Shown here piece after piece: positions 19,040-27,272 of a stretch of 58,770 nucleotides of DNA. The notes beneath the pieces were generated by a model that was given only the letters and a program-made list of their open reading frames with translations, made no database searches and had not been told where the DNA came from. The position numbers were made by a program, and so were the translations under genes. The DNA comes from Acidobacteriota bacterium (GTDB lineage: Bacteria; Acidobacteriota; Terriglobia; Bryobacterales; Bryobacteraceae), in NCBI GenBank assembly GCA_016213775.1, contig JACQZR010000149.1, positions 1 through 58,770 of the forward strand, read 5' to 3'. How positions within the stretch are numbered: the first letter of the stretch is position 1; every line of letters starts with the position of its first letter.

Positions 19040-19681
19040 TTACGCAACAGCCTTTATGACCGCTTCCTCATCCAGAAGATGGAAGGAGCCACTGTCGTCG
19101 GCATAGCTGGACACTGTGCCTTCGCCGATGTCGTAGTACCAGCCGTGAATTGCCAGGTTCCCTCGGCGCATCCGCGACGCCACCGAAGGGTGCGTGCGCA
19201 GATGCTGCAACTGGCTGACGATATTCTCCTTGGTCAGCGCCTCCACGTATGCGTCACCTTCCAGATGCGAATGGTGGTCTTTGCTGACCGCGATTGCCGT
19301 GGTGGCGTGTTCCAGCCATGCCTCCACCGCCTTCAACGAACGCAGTTTCTCCGGATGCAGGAACGCCCGCATCGCGCCGCAATCCGAGTGACCGCAAATG
19401 ATCACATCACTCACTCCCAAGACAGTGACGGCGTACTCCACCGCGCTCGCCACACCGCCCATCGCCGACCCGTAGGCCGGCACCAGATTTCCAACCACCT
19501 TGCAGATAAACAACTCGCCCGGCGGCGCCTGCAGGATCATGCTTGGATCGACGCGCGAATCGGCGCAGGTGATAAACAACGCGTGCGGCGCCTGGCTGCT
19601 CGCCAACATCTTGAAATTGTGCTTCTCCCGCGGAAACACTTCCTTGCGGAACTTGCTATAGCCCTTCAACAATTTGTCCAT
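19040..19681 (-). CDS. Beta-class carbonic anhydrase
   Basis: The 213-residue zinc enzyme interconverts CO2 and bicarbonate in the cytoplasm. Zinc ligands Cys39, His98 and Cys101 are present in CADSRVDPSMI and GHSDCGAM, together with the Asp41-Arg43 catalytic dyad. Start ATG 19681 follows GGGAGA. The gene heads a three-gene operon (carbonic anhydrase, SulP, Usp). Coupling of the two first genes suggests that hydration or dehydration of CO2 supplies or removes the ion carried by SulP. Confidence 0.93.
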   Translation of the reverse strand: MDKLLKGYSKFRKEVFPREKHNFKMLASSQAPHALFITCADSRVDPSMILQAPPGELFICKVVGNLVPAYGSAMGGVASAVEYAVTVLGVSDVIICGHSDCGAMRAFLHPEKLRSLKAVEAWLEHATTAIAVSKDHHSHLEGDAYVEALTKENIVSQLQHLRTHPSVASRMRRGNLAIHGWYYDIGEGTVSSYADDSGSFHLLDEEAVIKAVA

Positions 19682-19842
19682 ACAGAGATCTCCCTTTCCG
19701 TCATCGACGGAACCACGGACCGTCAGCCAAGACTCCACCCCACGCGCCGTGGGTGCTGACACCTCGGGCGTTGACGAGCACACGGGCACACACACCGCAT
19801 GCGGTCTACTGGTGAAGGCTGTTGCGAGTTGGATTTGTCGGT

Positions 19843-20226
19843 TTAGGCGGTCTCAACGGGGGGAGCGCGGGAAGGCGTGGCGAGCAAATGTGTCAAGGCC
19901 GGTCCGGTCAACACCGGCTCGTTCACTTGCCACAGCACCCGCAACAATAGGACAGGAGCAATCTGCACTTCCTCGACAAGCGAGGAGTTCAGAGGACGAT
20001 ACGACACAAGGTGCTGCGCAACCATCCGCGTCGGACAGTCCGCGCGCAATAGATCGAAGTCGTGTGCGTGATCCCCGTCCCAAGGATTGGCCCGGGAAAC
20101 CCGCTGTCCTGTTCTTTGATTGTGCCTCGCCCGCAGTGCAAAAAGGTCATCCGTGAGTCCGGTAACCCAGAGGCAACCGGCTCCGAGGACAGCTAGAGTG
20201 ATCCTGCTGACGATGCGCACCTGCAC
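19843..20226 (-). CDS. Possible small exported protein of unknown function
   Basis: The 127-residue frame starts at a GTG and has a hydrophobic signal-like segment (ITLAVLGAGCLWVTGL) followed by a polar body with no recognised domain. A Cys in AGCLW could make it a lipoprotein. No strong ribosome-binding site was seen. The region around it (19682-20411) has no other candidate gene. It could be spurious; amino-acid composition, which is not Arg/Pro-dominated like the shadow frames nearby, is the main support. Confidence 0.4.
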   Translation of the reverse strand: MQVRIVSRITLAVLGAGCLWVTGLTDDLFALRARHNQRTGQRVSRANPWDGDHAHDFDLLRADCPTRMVAQHLVSYRPLNSSLVEEVQIAPVLLLRVLWQVNEPVLTGPALTHLLATPSRAPPVETA

Positions 20227-20411
20227 ACGATCATGATACCAGAATCACTGTACCTTTTTAAGACATTTTTGTGTTACATCGCATCCGCTGAATGTGCTGA
20301 GCCCTACTGGTGCCACCAAGCATCCGTCGCCAAGCGCGATGGCCCCCGGCGACTTTCTTTGTCTTCACTCTGACCTGTTGGGGTAACCAGATCGCGTCGC
20401 CATATTTTTGA

Positions 20412-21677
20412 TCAATGCCGATGTGATCGAGCGCTGTACCCGATGCCGAAGAACGCAAACAGCGAATGAGACGAACTCCCCCGCTCTTCGAGGTAGGCCG
20501 TGTACATTGGCCGTGTCCAGTAGTGGTACCGCATCTCGACGCGGTATCTCAGGGGGCCAATTCTTCGAGCCACGCCTGCAGCCCCGGCATAACCAAATCC
20601 GCTCCGGCCACCCACGCCCTCCTGGCGGCGCATCGCCAATCCGGCACCCGTCATGACGCTCCAGCCTCGCCACGCATCCAGTCGACGCTTGATCAGGAAG
20701 GGAACCTCCCAGATCGTTCCCCTAAGCTTATCCAGCGGCATATTGGAACCGGCGCTGCGGGTCTCATAGCCGAACCTTTTCACAACGCCGGCGCCTTCGA
20801 TGGACCACGAACGGCTTACTTCTATCTCAACAAAAGCAGCTCCGGCCACCGGCGGATTATGGAAAGAGTAGTAAGTGCTGTCGTACAGTGGCCTGGTTTG
20901 CACGGGGATTATGGAAAAGCCCGCGAGAATACCGGCCTCCAATCCAAATCTTCGCCACGGAATCACCAACGGCGAAGGGTCTTTTCTGGGTCCCAACGCG
21001 AGATACGAGACGTTCACAACCAACTCCGCCTGATTCTGTCCGAAACGTATGTTGCTGTGCGTCCCGGAGGTGAGCGATCCGCCCGCTCTCGGACTATCCC
21101 ACCGCGTGAAGCGCAACTCGGAGGCGACACTGACCCCTCGGAAACGCCGCTCATATCCTAGAACAAACACGGCCCCTGCCGCAGTGCGTCTGGAGAGGTC
21201 CTCCGGGTGGTCAGTTTGTGTGATGGTTGTCGACGGCTCCAGGTCAAAGGGTCCCCGAACGTCCACCCTTTCCGTTTCGAAAACACCGCTATTTCTCCGG
21301 AGAGCAACGCCTGCCCCCGTCACGAGTGGCACTCCCAACCGGAACCGCGTCTTCAGAACAAGCGGCACTTCGTAGGAGTTTCCGGTAGTCCACCGCTCGA
21401 GGCGACGATACGGGATGGGGGGCTGCCGAAACCCCGGTGAGTGCAGATAGTCGTAATTGAACCGCTTGTACAGGACTCCGGTTTCCAAACTCCAATGTTT
21501 TCGTGGGGTGACTTCCAGACTTGGACCAGCGGTGTATCTTCTCGTGTCTGACCGGTAGCCCCGGTTTTCTTCAAAAAACCCGGTTAACGGGACGCCGCCG
21601 GTAAATCCGATCTCCACCCTTTGGCCATGCAGCAGCACGATCCCGAATAACCAATGCGTTAGAAGCATCCATTCCAA
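20412..21677 (-). CDS. Internally duplicated beta-barrel outer-membrane-like protein
   Basis: The 421-residue protein has an N-terminal hydrophobic signal (MLLTHWLFGIVLLHGQ) and two homologous halves. The first half has VEIGFTGGVPL, WSLETGVLYKRFNYDY, NSYEVPLVLKTRFRLG and LVTGAGVALRRNSG. The second has FGLEAGILAGFSI, WSIEGAGVVKRFGYET, TIWEVPFLIKRRLDAW and VMTGAGLAMRRQEG. Alternating hydrophobic strands and aromatic girdles fit an outer-membrane beta-barrel of the OmpW/PorT-like kind. Function is unknown. The protein could form one large barrel or two small ones in tandem. It is divergent from the radical SAM gene. Confidence 0.75.
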   Translation of the reverse strand: MEWMLLTHWLFGIVLLHGQRVEIGFTGGVPLTGFFEENRGYRSDTRRYTAGPSLEVTPRKHWSLETGVLYKRFNYDYLHSPGFRQPPIPYRRLERWTTGNSYEVPLVLKTRFRLGVPLVTGAGVALRRNSGVFETERVDVRGPFDLEPSTTITQTDHPEDLSRRTAAGAVFVLGYERRFRGVSVASELRFTRWDSPRAGGSLTSGTHSNIRFGQNQAELVVNVSYLALGPRKDPSPLVIPWRRFGLEAGILAGFSIIPVQTRPLYDSTYYSFHNPPVAGAAFVEIEVSRSWSIEGAGVVKRFGYETRSAGSNMPLDKLRGTIWEVPFLIKRRLDAWRGWSVMTGAGLAMRRQEGVGGRSGFGYAGAAGVARRIGPLRYRVEMRYHYWTRPMYTAYLEERGSSSHSLFAFFGIGYSARSHRH

Positions 21678-21782
21678 AAGAGCGCAGGGCCCGCCAAATC
21701 TACTACAGAGATCAAGAATTTCGATTTCTCTGTGGGAAACCAGTCAACTTGACAAATAGCGAACAAAAAGCGAACATAAACC

Positions 21783-22739
21783 ATGGCACTCGTTGGCATC
21801 GCCCGGCTCGCTTCCCTCGCCGAACCCCTCGACGCCAAGCGTGCCGTATCCTACTCCCAGCTCCCCACCGGCAACTACATCAACCGCTGCACTTCCCCCC
21901 GCATGCCATTCGACTGGACCATCAATCCCTACCGCGGCTGCGAGTTCGGCTGTAAGTACTGCTATGCCCGCTACACCCACGAGTTCATGGAATTGCGGGG
22001 CCGCTACGATTTCGAAACCCGCATCTTCGCCAAGGACTTCCACCCCGCCAAATTTCGCCGCGAGCTCGACAGGATTCCGCTGAACGAAGCCGTCGCCATC
22101 GGAACGGCAACCGACCCCTACCAGCCCGCCGAGCGCCGCTACAACGTCACCCGCCGTATGCTCGAAATCCTCGCCGACGAACGCGGCCGCCAGTTGAGCC
22201 TCACCACAAAGTCGGATCTGGTCGCCCGCGACGCCCCGCTCTTCGCGCGCGTCGCCCGCGCCAATGTTCTGTTCGTCAACATCACGGTCACCACCGTGGA
22301 CAACAACCTCGCGCGAATCCTGGAACCGAAAGCCCCACGCCCCGACCTGCGCCTGGCCGCCCTGCGCATATTAAGAGGACACGGCATAGAAGCCGGCGTC
22401 TTTGCCAGTCCCGCACTCCCCGGCATCAACGATTCCACGGAAAGCCTGCGTGCCGTTGCCGAAGCCGCGCGTGCCCATGGGGCCCGTTACTTTCATTCCC
22501 ACGCCGTGTATCTGCCCTCCGCCGCTCGACGCGTCCTGTTTCCGTTCCTCAAAGAGGAATTCCCGGGTCTCGCCCGCGCCTACGAGAACACGTTTCAACA
22601 GGGCATGTTTATCAAAGGCGACTACCCGCTCCAACTCCGCGCCCGCGTGGAGGAAATTCGCACCGCGCTCCGCATGGCCCCCGGCCCCGCCCCCTACCAG
22701 CCGGAAGAGGGATGGGAACGCCAGTTGTCACTATTCTGA
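21783..22739 (+). CDS. SPL-family radical SAM protein
   Basis: The 318-residue protein carries the radical SAM cluster motif CEFGCKYC (Cys53, 57, 60) within NPYRGCEFGCKYCYARYTHEF. That phrase defines the spore-photoproduct-lyase-related group (Rv2578c/PA0069-like) found in many non-sporulating bacteria. The family cleaves S-adenosylmethionine to start radical chemistry; the substrate of this subgroup is not established. The C-terminus (PEEGWERQLSLF) is also typical. There is no good ribosome-binding site at ATG 21783, but conservation of the N-terminus supports it. It converges with the DUF350 gene. Confidence 0.88.
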   Translation: MALVGIARLASLAEPLDAKRAVSYSQLPTGNYINRCTSPRMPFDWTINPYRGCEFGCKYCYARYTHEFMELRGRYDFETRIFAKDFHPAKFRRELDRIPLNEAVAIGTATDPYQPAERRYNVTRRMLEILADERGRQLSLTTKSDLVARDAPLFARVARANVLFVNITVTTVDNNLARILEPKAPRPDLRLAALRILRGHGIEAGVFASPALPGINDSTESLRAVAEAARAHGARYFHSHAVYLPSAARRVLFPFLKEEFPGLARAYENTFQQGMFIKGDYPLQLRARVEEIRTALRMAPGPAPYQPEEGWERQLSLF

Positions 22740-22757
22740 TACTCCGTGAGAGGTTCC

Positions 22758-23627
22758 TCAGAACACGAACAGAATGATCCCTGCAACACCAACCGCCAAC
22801 ACTCCCTCCACCAGCCCCACATTCACGTTGCGGTCCCGCACGATCTCTTCGGAAATGCGCGCGCCGGGCAGGAGCGCCAAATCCGTCAACCATCGGAGCG
22901 CGATCAGCAGCACGAATCCGGAGACCGAGTCGAACGCAAAATACGTAAGATTCGGGCCCCAACCAACAAAGTCGCCGCTGGTCGCCTTCAGCATCAACAG
23001 CGACAAAGCAATCAGAGTCAGGCTGAATGCCGTCCCCGCCGCAAGGTTGCCGGTCTGGATCTCTTTGGCGACATCGTAACCCGCCAATCGCTGATACAAA
23101 CGCCCCAGCGCGATGAGAACCATCTGGCTGAGGGCGAAGAACACGCAGGTGGTGAGTACAGATCCTCCGGGCTGGCGAATGGCGCCCGACAACACCAGTC
23201 CGGACGCGATGTAGACTCCGGCTTCCACCGCTCCGGCGCCAATGTTGCGATTGCGAATGATCTCGTCCGACACCCGTGCACCGGTAATGAGCGCCCAGTC
23301 CATGACCCATCGGCTGACGGTGAGAGCCAGGATTCCCCCGGCGGCCCAGGCAAAATCGAAGCCGAGCGCCTGCAGCGCGCCGGCCGTCCCCGCGTCCAGC
23401 GGAACCGGGTTGGCACGCACAGCGCCCACGTAGACACAGGCCACCGCGCCATAGTATCCCGCAACCGGCAGCCCAAACGCCGGGTTGTCCCTGGTGGTTA
23501 ACTCCCGGTCCATTCCATACGGTGACAGGAGGTTCTTGATCAATCGGGCCACAATGAGCATCACGACGCCGAGTACAACCTGCGTCAGCGCTAGCAGGAT
23601 AGGGGCAGGATCAAATGGAAGGCTCAT
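22758..23627 (-). CDS. Double DUF350 (YjfL-like) membrane protein
   Basis: The 289-residue protein has two copies of the DUF350 unit, each about 140 residues. Signatures are NRNIGAGAVEAGVYIASGLVL near residue 125 and DRNVNVGLVEGVLAVGVAGI at the C-terminus. E. coli YjfL is the known relative. About eight hydrophobic helices are visible. DUF350 genes often neighbour PspA and an ATP-grasp glutathionylspermidine-synthase-like gene in envelope-stress loci; here only the former is present. It is the last gene of a five-gene operon and begins three bases after the preceding stop codon. Confidence 0.82.
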   Translation of the reverse strand: MSLPFDPAPILLALTQVVLGVVMLIVARLIKNLLSPYGMDRELTTRDNPAFGLPVAGYYGAVACVYVGAVRANPVPLDAGTAGALQALGFDFAWAAGGILALTVSRWVMDWALITGARVSDEIIRNRNIGAGAVEAGVYIASGLVLSGAIRQPGGSVLTTCVFFALSQMVLIALGRLYQRLAGYDVAKEIQTGNLAAGTAFSLTLIALSLLMLKATSGDFVGWGPNLTYFAFDSVSGFVLLIALRWLTDLALLPGARISEEIVRDRNVNVGLVEGVLAVGVAGIILFVF

Positions 23628-23630
23628 ACG

Positions 23631-25034
23631 CTACCGCCGCCGTCCAAAACTCCGCGCGCCTCGCGAAAAAGACCGGAAACCGCCGCCTGAGTTTTGATAT
23701 CGCGAACCCGCGTACGTGCCGCGACTCTGGTAGCGCGATCCGCTGAACCCGCCGCCGCTCGTGTGTTCCTCTTGCCGCGGCGACCCGCCACTCACCCGAT
23801 CCATAGTCCGCCGCACACTACCGCCTGAACCGCGCGTGCTGTGCCCATAGAAAATCTCGCCCCGGTCGCGGGCACGCTGATAGGATCCATAGTCGCCGGA
23901 CATGATCGGTGGCATCGACGGGCCTCGCAGCATATGGCTCAGGATCAGGTACTGTGGCAGCCACGTCCACACGCCGTTGTGCCACCCGCCATAGCTGTTC
24001 GATTGCCCGTGAGGCGCGACATACGCATAGCCTGGCGCCTGCGCTCCGCTGTCCGCCTCCGAGTCATACTTGCCCGCGGGTTTGTGCCCGATCACCATGC
24101 CAACGTTCCTCTCCAAACGTCTTGATTGCGCCGGTTCGATACGCTCCCACTTCTCCTCCTGAGAGGTCTGGCCGTCCTTGAGCGCCGCATCCGCGAAGCG
24201 AGTGCGAACCAGACGAATCTTCTGTCTGTCGTGCTCTACGTCCACAAGCAGCTTGTCCCAATTCACATACAACTGGTCCGCCAACTGCTTCACCGTTTCC
24301 GTGCCTTCGCGCGCCTGCCGCTCGGCCTGGTCCAGCCTGTCCCCTAATTGGAACAGGGCAGGATAGTCGATGGAGCCCGCGTCTCCCTTCTGCACTTGTG
24401 CACGCAGGTCCGCCGATGTGTTCCAGGTTTGTTCGGCGCTGGTCTTGAGCGCGGTGAGCGCAGCCAGTCGCGCCTCCAGATCAGAGCGCTTCGCCGGCCA
24501 GTCGGTCATCGCTTTGCGCACTGGAGCCGCGGCCGGTTCCACGTCGAATGCGTGCAGGGCATCGTAGTCCGCCTTCATCGCCTCGAGTTGCTTCGGCAGT
24601 TCGCGCTTGTAGCCGAGCCAGCGTTCCACCTCGTCGCCGGTAGACTGTAGCTGCTGCACACTGCCGGACCGAACCGATTGCAGCCGCGCGAGCCCTTCTT
24701 CCACTTTCTTGGCGTCCTCTCGCCTGTTCCCTTCGGCAAGTTTCTTCAATGCGGAAGCCTCGGCCTCGGCCTTGCTCACTTCGGTTTGGGCTTGCTCGAT
24801 GCGGCTCTTCCACGCTGCGGACTGCGTGCGGAACAGTGCCGGGTCGTCGCGCAACGCCTGCTCGATCCGTTTGCGCTGCTCTTCAAAATGAGTCCGGTCG
24901 TTCGATACCTGTGCGCTCGCCGTGATCGCCGAAGCGCGCAGGTTATTCGGTAGATTGTCGAGACCGGCGGTCGCAACAATCCCCATCACGCCAATGATTG
25001 CAATCGCGAGAATTCCTAAAGACTTGCTTTTCAT
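23631..25034 (-). CDS. Membrane-anchored coiled-coil protein with Gly/Ser/Arg-rich tail
   Basis: The 467-residue protein starts at ATG 25034 behind GAGGAG. It has one N-terminal hydrophobic helix (GILAIAIIGVMGIVATAGL), a long Ala/Glu/Lys/Arg-rich helical region (about 45-300) predicted as coiled coil, and then an aromatic segment (GGWHNGVWTWLPQYLILSHML). The tail from about 380 has repeated GSRYQ/GTYAGSRYQ units and ends RSFGRRR. No named domain is recognised. By position it occupies the place of a DUF1190-like (YjfM) partner in related loci, and the Gly/Ser/Arg-rich end is reminiscent, but homology is not demonstrated. Confidence 0.7.
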   Translation of the reverse strand: MKSKSLGILAIAIIGVMGIVATAGLDNLPNNLRASAITASAQVSNDRTHFEEQRKRIEQALRDDPALFRTQSAAWKSRIEQAQTEVSKAEAEASALKKLAEGNRREDAKKVEEGLARLQSVRSGSVQQLQSTGDEVERWLGYKRELPKQLEAMKADYDALHAFDVEPAAAPVRKAMTDWPAKRSDLEARLAALTALKTSAEQTWNTSADLRAQVQKGDAGSIDYPALFQLGDRLDQAERQAREGTETVKQLADQLYVNWDKLLVDVEHDRQKIRLVRTRFADAALKDGQTSQEEKWERIEPAQSRRLERNVGMVIGHKPAGKYDSEADSGAQAPGYAYVAPHGQSNSYGGWHNGVWTWLPQYLILSHMLRGPSMPPIMSGDYGSYQRARDRGEIFYGHSTRGSGGSVRRTMDRVSGGSPRQEEHTSGGGFSGSRYQSRGTYAGSRYQNSGGGFRSFSRGARSFGRRR

Positions 25035-25064
25035 AACGGGCCGCTCCTCAAGCGGCAACTGAAT

Positions 25065-25706
25065 CTACCTCGCTCGGTAGACAGTGATGTCCTGCGCGTT
25101 CAGGTTCTGCGCAAGCTGTATCTGGAAAGGCTCCCCTTCGCACTTCTCGACACACAGCATACGCGCGCCGCCCTTCTCGCTGAACAGCCAGCGGTAGAGC
25201 CCTCTGGCCTCGCCTTCGTTTTCGAAGTAGGCCAGCTCACGGCTCGACTTGAACTGCCACCGCTTGCCGAGAAACTCAACGAAAGCCGACGAATCCTGAC
25301 GTGAATCGAAATCGGCAAGCCGCTCTTCAGTCAGGCCAACGTCCGGCAGAGTGAACTGTGTCGGGTCGAGAATACCCATCACCTCCATCGTCGCAGCCCG
25401 GTTCACCTCGAGGAAAACCGGCCGGCCGCGGAAGTCACCAGCCAAACCGATCCAGCGCCGCCCCGCGGCCTGGTAAGCGTTGCGCTGGTTGACAGTGAAG
25501 TCAAGATCGGAAAAATCCTCCGCGGCTCCGTGAATCGACACGACGTCGCCCGGTTGCGCATTCCAAAGGTCTACGCTTGCGCCGATCGCCGCCACGGGCG
25601 GCATAGGCGTAACTTCGCCTCGCGGCTTCTTCGGGTTACGCATCATCTGCCACACCACAAAGACCAGCGCGATGCCGAGGACGACGAGAATGGTGGTGGT
25701 AATCAA
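25065..25706 (-). CDS. DUF4178-domain membrane-anchored protein
   Basis: The 213-residue product has an N-terminal transmembrane helix (TTTILVVLGIALVFVVWQMM) and then a soluble domain. LWNAQPGDVVSIHG ... FTVNQRNAYQAAGRRWIGLAGD is the DUF4178 signature (a beta-rich domain with the PGD-V core). The family has no known activity but recurs beside PspA and DUF350 genes. E. coli YjfK (DUF2491) is the positional counterpart. It lies 12 bases after pspA and 30 bases before the coiled-coil gene. Confidence 0.75.
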   Translation of the reverse strand: MITTTILVVLGIALVFVVWQMMRNPKKPRGEVTPMPPVAAIGASVDLWNAQPGDVVSIHGAAEDFSDLDFTVNQRNAYQAAGRRWIGLAGDFRGRPVFLEVNRAATMEVMGILDPTQFTLPDVGLTEERLADFDSRQDSSAFVEFLGKRWQFKSSRELAYFENEGEARGLYRWLFSEKGGARMLCVEKCEGEPFQIQLAQNLNAQDITVYRAR

Positions 25707-25718
25707 TGCCGTCTTGCT

Positions 25719-26456
25719 TTAGGACTCGGGGGCCGCGATCTGCTTTGGAGGCGCAGCAGGCAGCGCCTTGGCATAGCGCGCAGCTTTTAGCTTCGCTAAA
25801 TCCGAATCCACCGAACTGCCCTGCAACTCGGCGAACTCCGCTTCCAGGCTTTCGTCCTTGCCGGAGCTGGCCAGTTGATCGAATGCCTTCGCTTTGGCCT
25901 CTTCGCGCGCCACGCCCTCTTCGAATTGCTTCAGTGCGGCGAAGGCGTTGTCGGCCTCGCCAACCCCGGAAAGCGCCTGGGCGACCTTGCGCTGCGCGAC
26001 CGCTGCGTTACGGCGAGCCACCAGCGTAGTGGCAGTGCGGTCGGCCTCGTCGATGCGCCGCTTCAGCTCACCCACTTTCTGCTTCAGTTGCTCGCTGGCC
26101 GTTCGCGCCGATTCGACGCCCGGAAGCATCGCCCCAACCTGCTGATCCGTCTCAGCTTTCTTGGCTAGCGCCTTGCGGGCGAGTTCTTCGTTCCCTGCAT
26201 CCAGTGCCTGATTCGCCCGCGCCAACCACTCCTCCGATTGCCGCGCGTATTTCATATACTCGGCTTCGAGCCGGTTGTGATTGCTCATTGCCATCGCCGA
26301 AGCGTTGATGGTCTTGGTGAGCTCCTCACGCATGTCCCGCACGGTCTGCTTGACCGTCGCCTCAAAGGTGGCGTCCTCAACCGAGTCGAGGCCTTGATTC
26401 ACCTGGCCGCGAACCACGCGCCCGCCACGGCCGAACAGGTCCTTTAGGAATCCCAT
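25719..26456 (-). CDS. pspA: PspA/IM30-family membrane-stress protein
   Basis: The 245-residue, almost wholly helical protein begins GFLKDLFGRGGRVVRGQVNQGLDSVEDA, like PspA/Vipp1/YjfJ. These ESCRT-III-like proteins assemble on stressed inner membranes and limit proton leakage. Long coiled-coil helices run through most of the sequence (RDMREELTKTINASAMAMSNHNRLEAEY), with a Lys/Ala/Pro-rich end. It is the second gene of the cassette, 21 bases after the YjfI-like gene. No pspF, pspB or pspC is nearby, so it belongs to the YjfJ-type context, not the classic psp operon. Confidence 0.88.
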   Translation of the reverse strand: MGFLKDLFGRGGRVVRGQVNQGLDSVEDATFEATVKQTVRDMREELTKTINASAMAMSNHNRLEAEYMKYARQSEEWLARANQALDAGNEELARKALAKKAETDQQVGAMLPGVESARTASEQLKQKVGELKRRIDEADRTATTLVARRNAAVAQRKVAQALSGVGEADNAFAALKQFEEGVAREEAKAKAFDQLASSGKDESLEAEFAELQGSSVDSDLAKLKAARYAKALPAAPPKQIAAPES

Positions 26457-26477
26457 ACTTTGTATTATCTCCGATCG

Positions 26478-26909
26478 CTATCCACGCGCTTCCGCATCCA
26501 TGGCCGGCCCGAGTAGTTCGCGTGCTTCCATCAAGTCCGCCATCAGGTAGCCGGCGAGGCTGAGAATATCATCGGCGTCTTCCGGCCCCATATTCTGCAA
26601 GGTGCAAAAGTTGTTCAACGTGATGGCAGACTTGCCGCTGTCCTGGTAAAGCTTGAATGACGACGTCGTGATGCCGTTGGTTCCATCCAGCATCTTGCGC
26701 AGCATGTCCGCGGTGATTGACGAGGACTTGAGGTCGGTCAGCTTTAGCGTCATGTAAAGGACGTTACCTTCGAGTGCCGCCTGAAACGAGACGCCTGTGT
26801 CCAGATCGCGAACTTGGAGCACGCCGTTAGCGGCCTCTGAGACGTCGTATCCGTTTTGAGCGAGCAAAACTTCGATCTGCGAAAGAGTGGGGGTCGCTGT
26901 TTGAGTCAT
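26478..26909 (-). CDS. YjfI-like (DUF2170-like) small protein
   Basis: The 143-residue acidic cytoplasmic protein begins MTQTATPTLSQIEVLLAQNG; a longer upstream frame lacks support. No catalytic motif is visible. Its size, fold pattern (helix, strands with VSFQAALEGNVLYMTLKL, C-terminal helix DADDILSLAGYLMADLMEARELL) and position before pspA match E. coli YjfI in the yjfIJKL locus. Assignment to DUF2170 is tentative. It probably starts the operon that ends with the DUF350 gene. Confidence 0.65.
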   Translation of the reverse strand: MTQTATPTLSQIEVLLAQNGYDVSEAANGVLQVRDLDTGVSFQAALEGNVLYMTLKLTDLKSSSITADMLRKMLDGTNGITTSSFKLYQDSGKSAITLNNFCTLQNMGPEDADDILSLAGYLMADLMEARELLGPAMDAEARG

Positions 26910-27234
26910 GAGGTCGGGGATGCTTTCCGTATCATTATACGATGTCGTCCTGCGAAGAGTTCCATAATGGCAGATAGACGTCACTTTTTCGCCGATTCCC
27001 ATTCGCCATTCGACCCCGTCCTCTCAACCGGGCGGACAGGTCCATGGGGGCCGCGCTCAATGCGGGCAGCGCCACCGGCGAGGAACCCAAATACCCGGCG
27101 CGGCGTGTCTCGAGTCGCCCGCAAGACCCGCTTACTCAAGCGACACCCGTCTTATTTGAGAAAGGAACCGTAACGATCTGGCACGTTACGCGTCGGCCTG
27201 CTAATTAGCAAGCCCGTGGCGATATTGTGCTGAG
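26910..27234. other. Intergenic region upstream of the PspA cassette
   Basis: This stretch should hold the promoter of the minus-strand cassette. I see no convincing sigma-54 (GG-N10-GC) site. A short plus-strand frame from an ATG at about 27042 to a TAG near 27210 reads protein-like but has no ribosome-binding site or domain. A small palindrome, GCTAATTAGC, lies near 27200. Confidence 0.4.
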
Positions 27235-27272
27235 AAGGGCATATCTGCGTTAAAGCAATAGGATATGCCCTT
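27235..27272. terminator. 11-base perfect hairpin spanning the vapC stop codon
   Basis: AAGGGCATATC (27235-27245) pairs with GATATGCCCTT (27262-27272) across a 16-base loop that holds the vapC stop codon (27250-27252). On the minus strand the first arm codes the last residues of VapC and the second arm is just downstream. It could end vapBC transcription or slow ribosomes. No long U-tract follows. Confidence 0.55.

Noticed and set aside
22734-22763. TTCTGA/TCAGAA inverted repeat between the radical SAM and DUF350 genes
   Set aside because: It arises mainly because both genes end with Phe then TGA; the inner GAGG-TT-CCTC stem is only four bases.
27042-27212. Plus-strand frame upstream of the PspA cassette
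   Set aside because: No ribosome-binding site, no domain and placed where the cassette promoter is expected; too weak to list as a gene.
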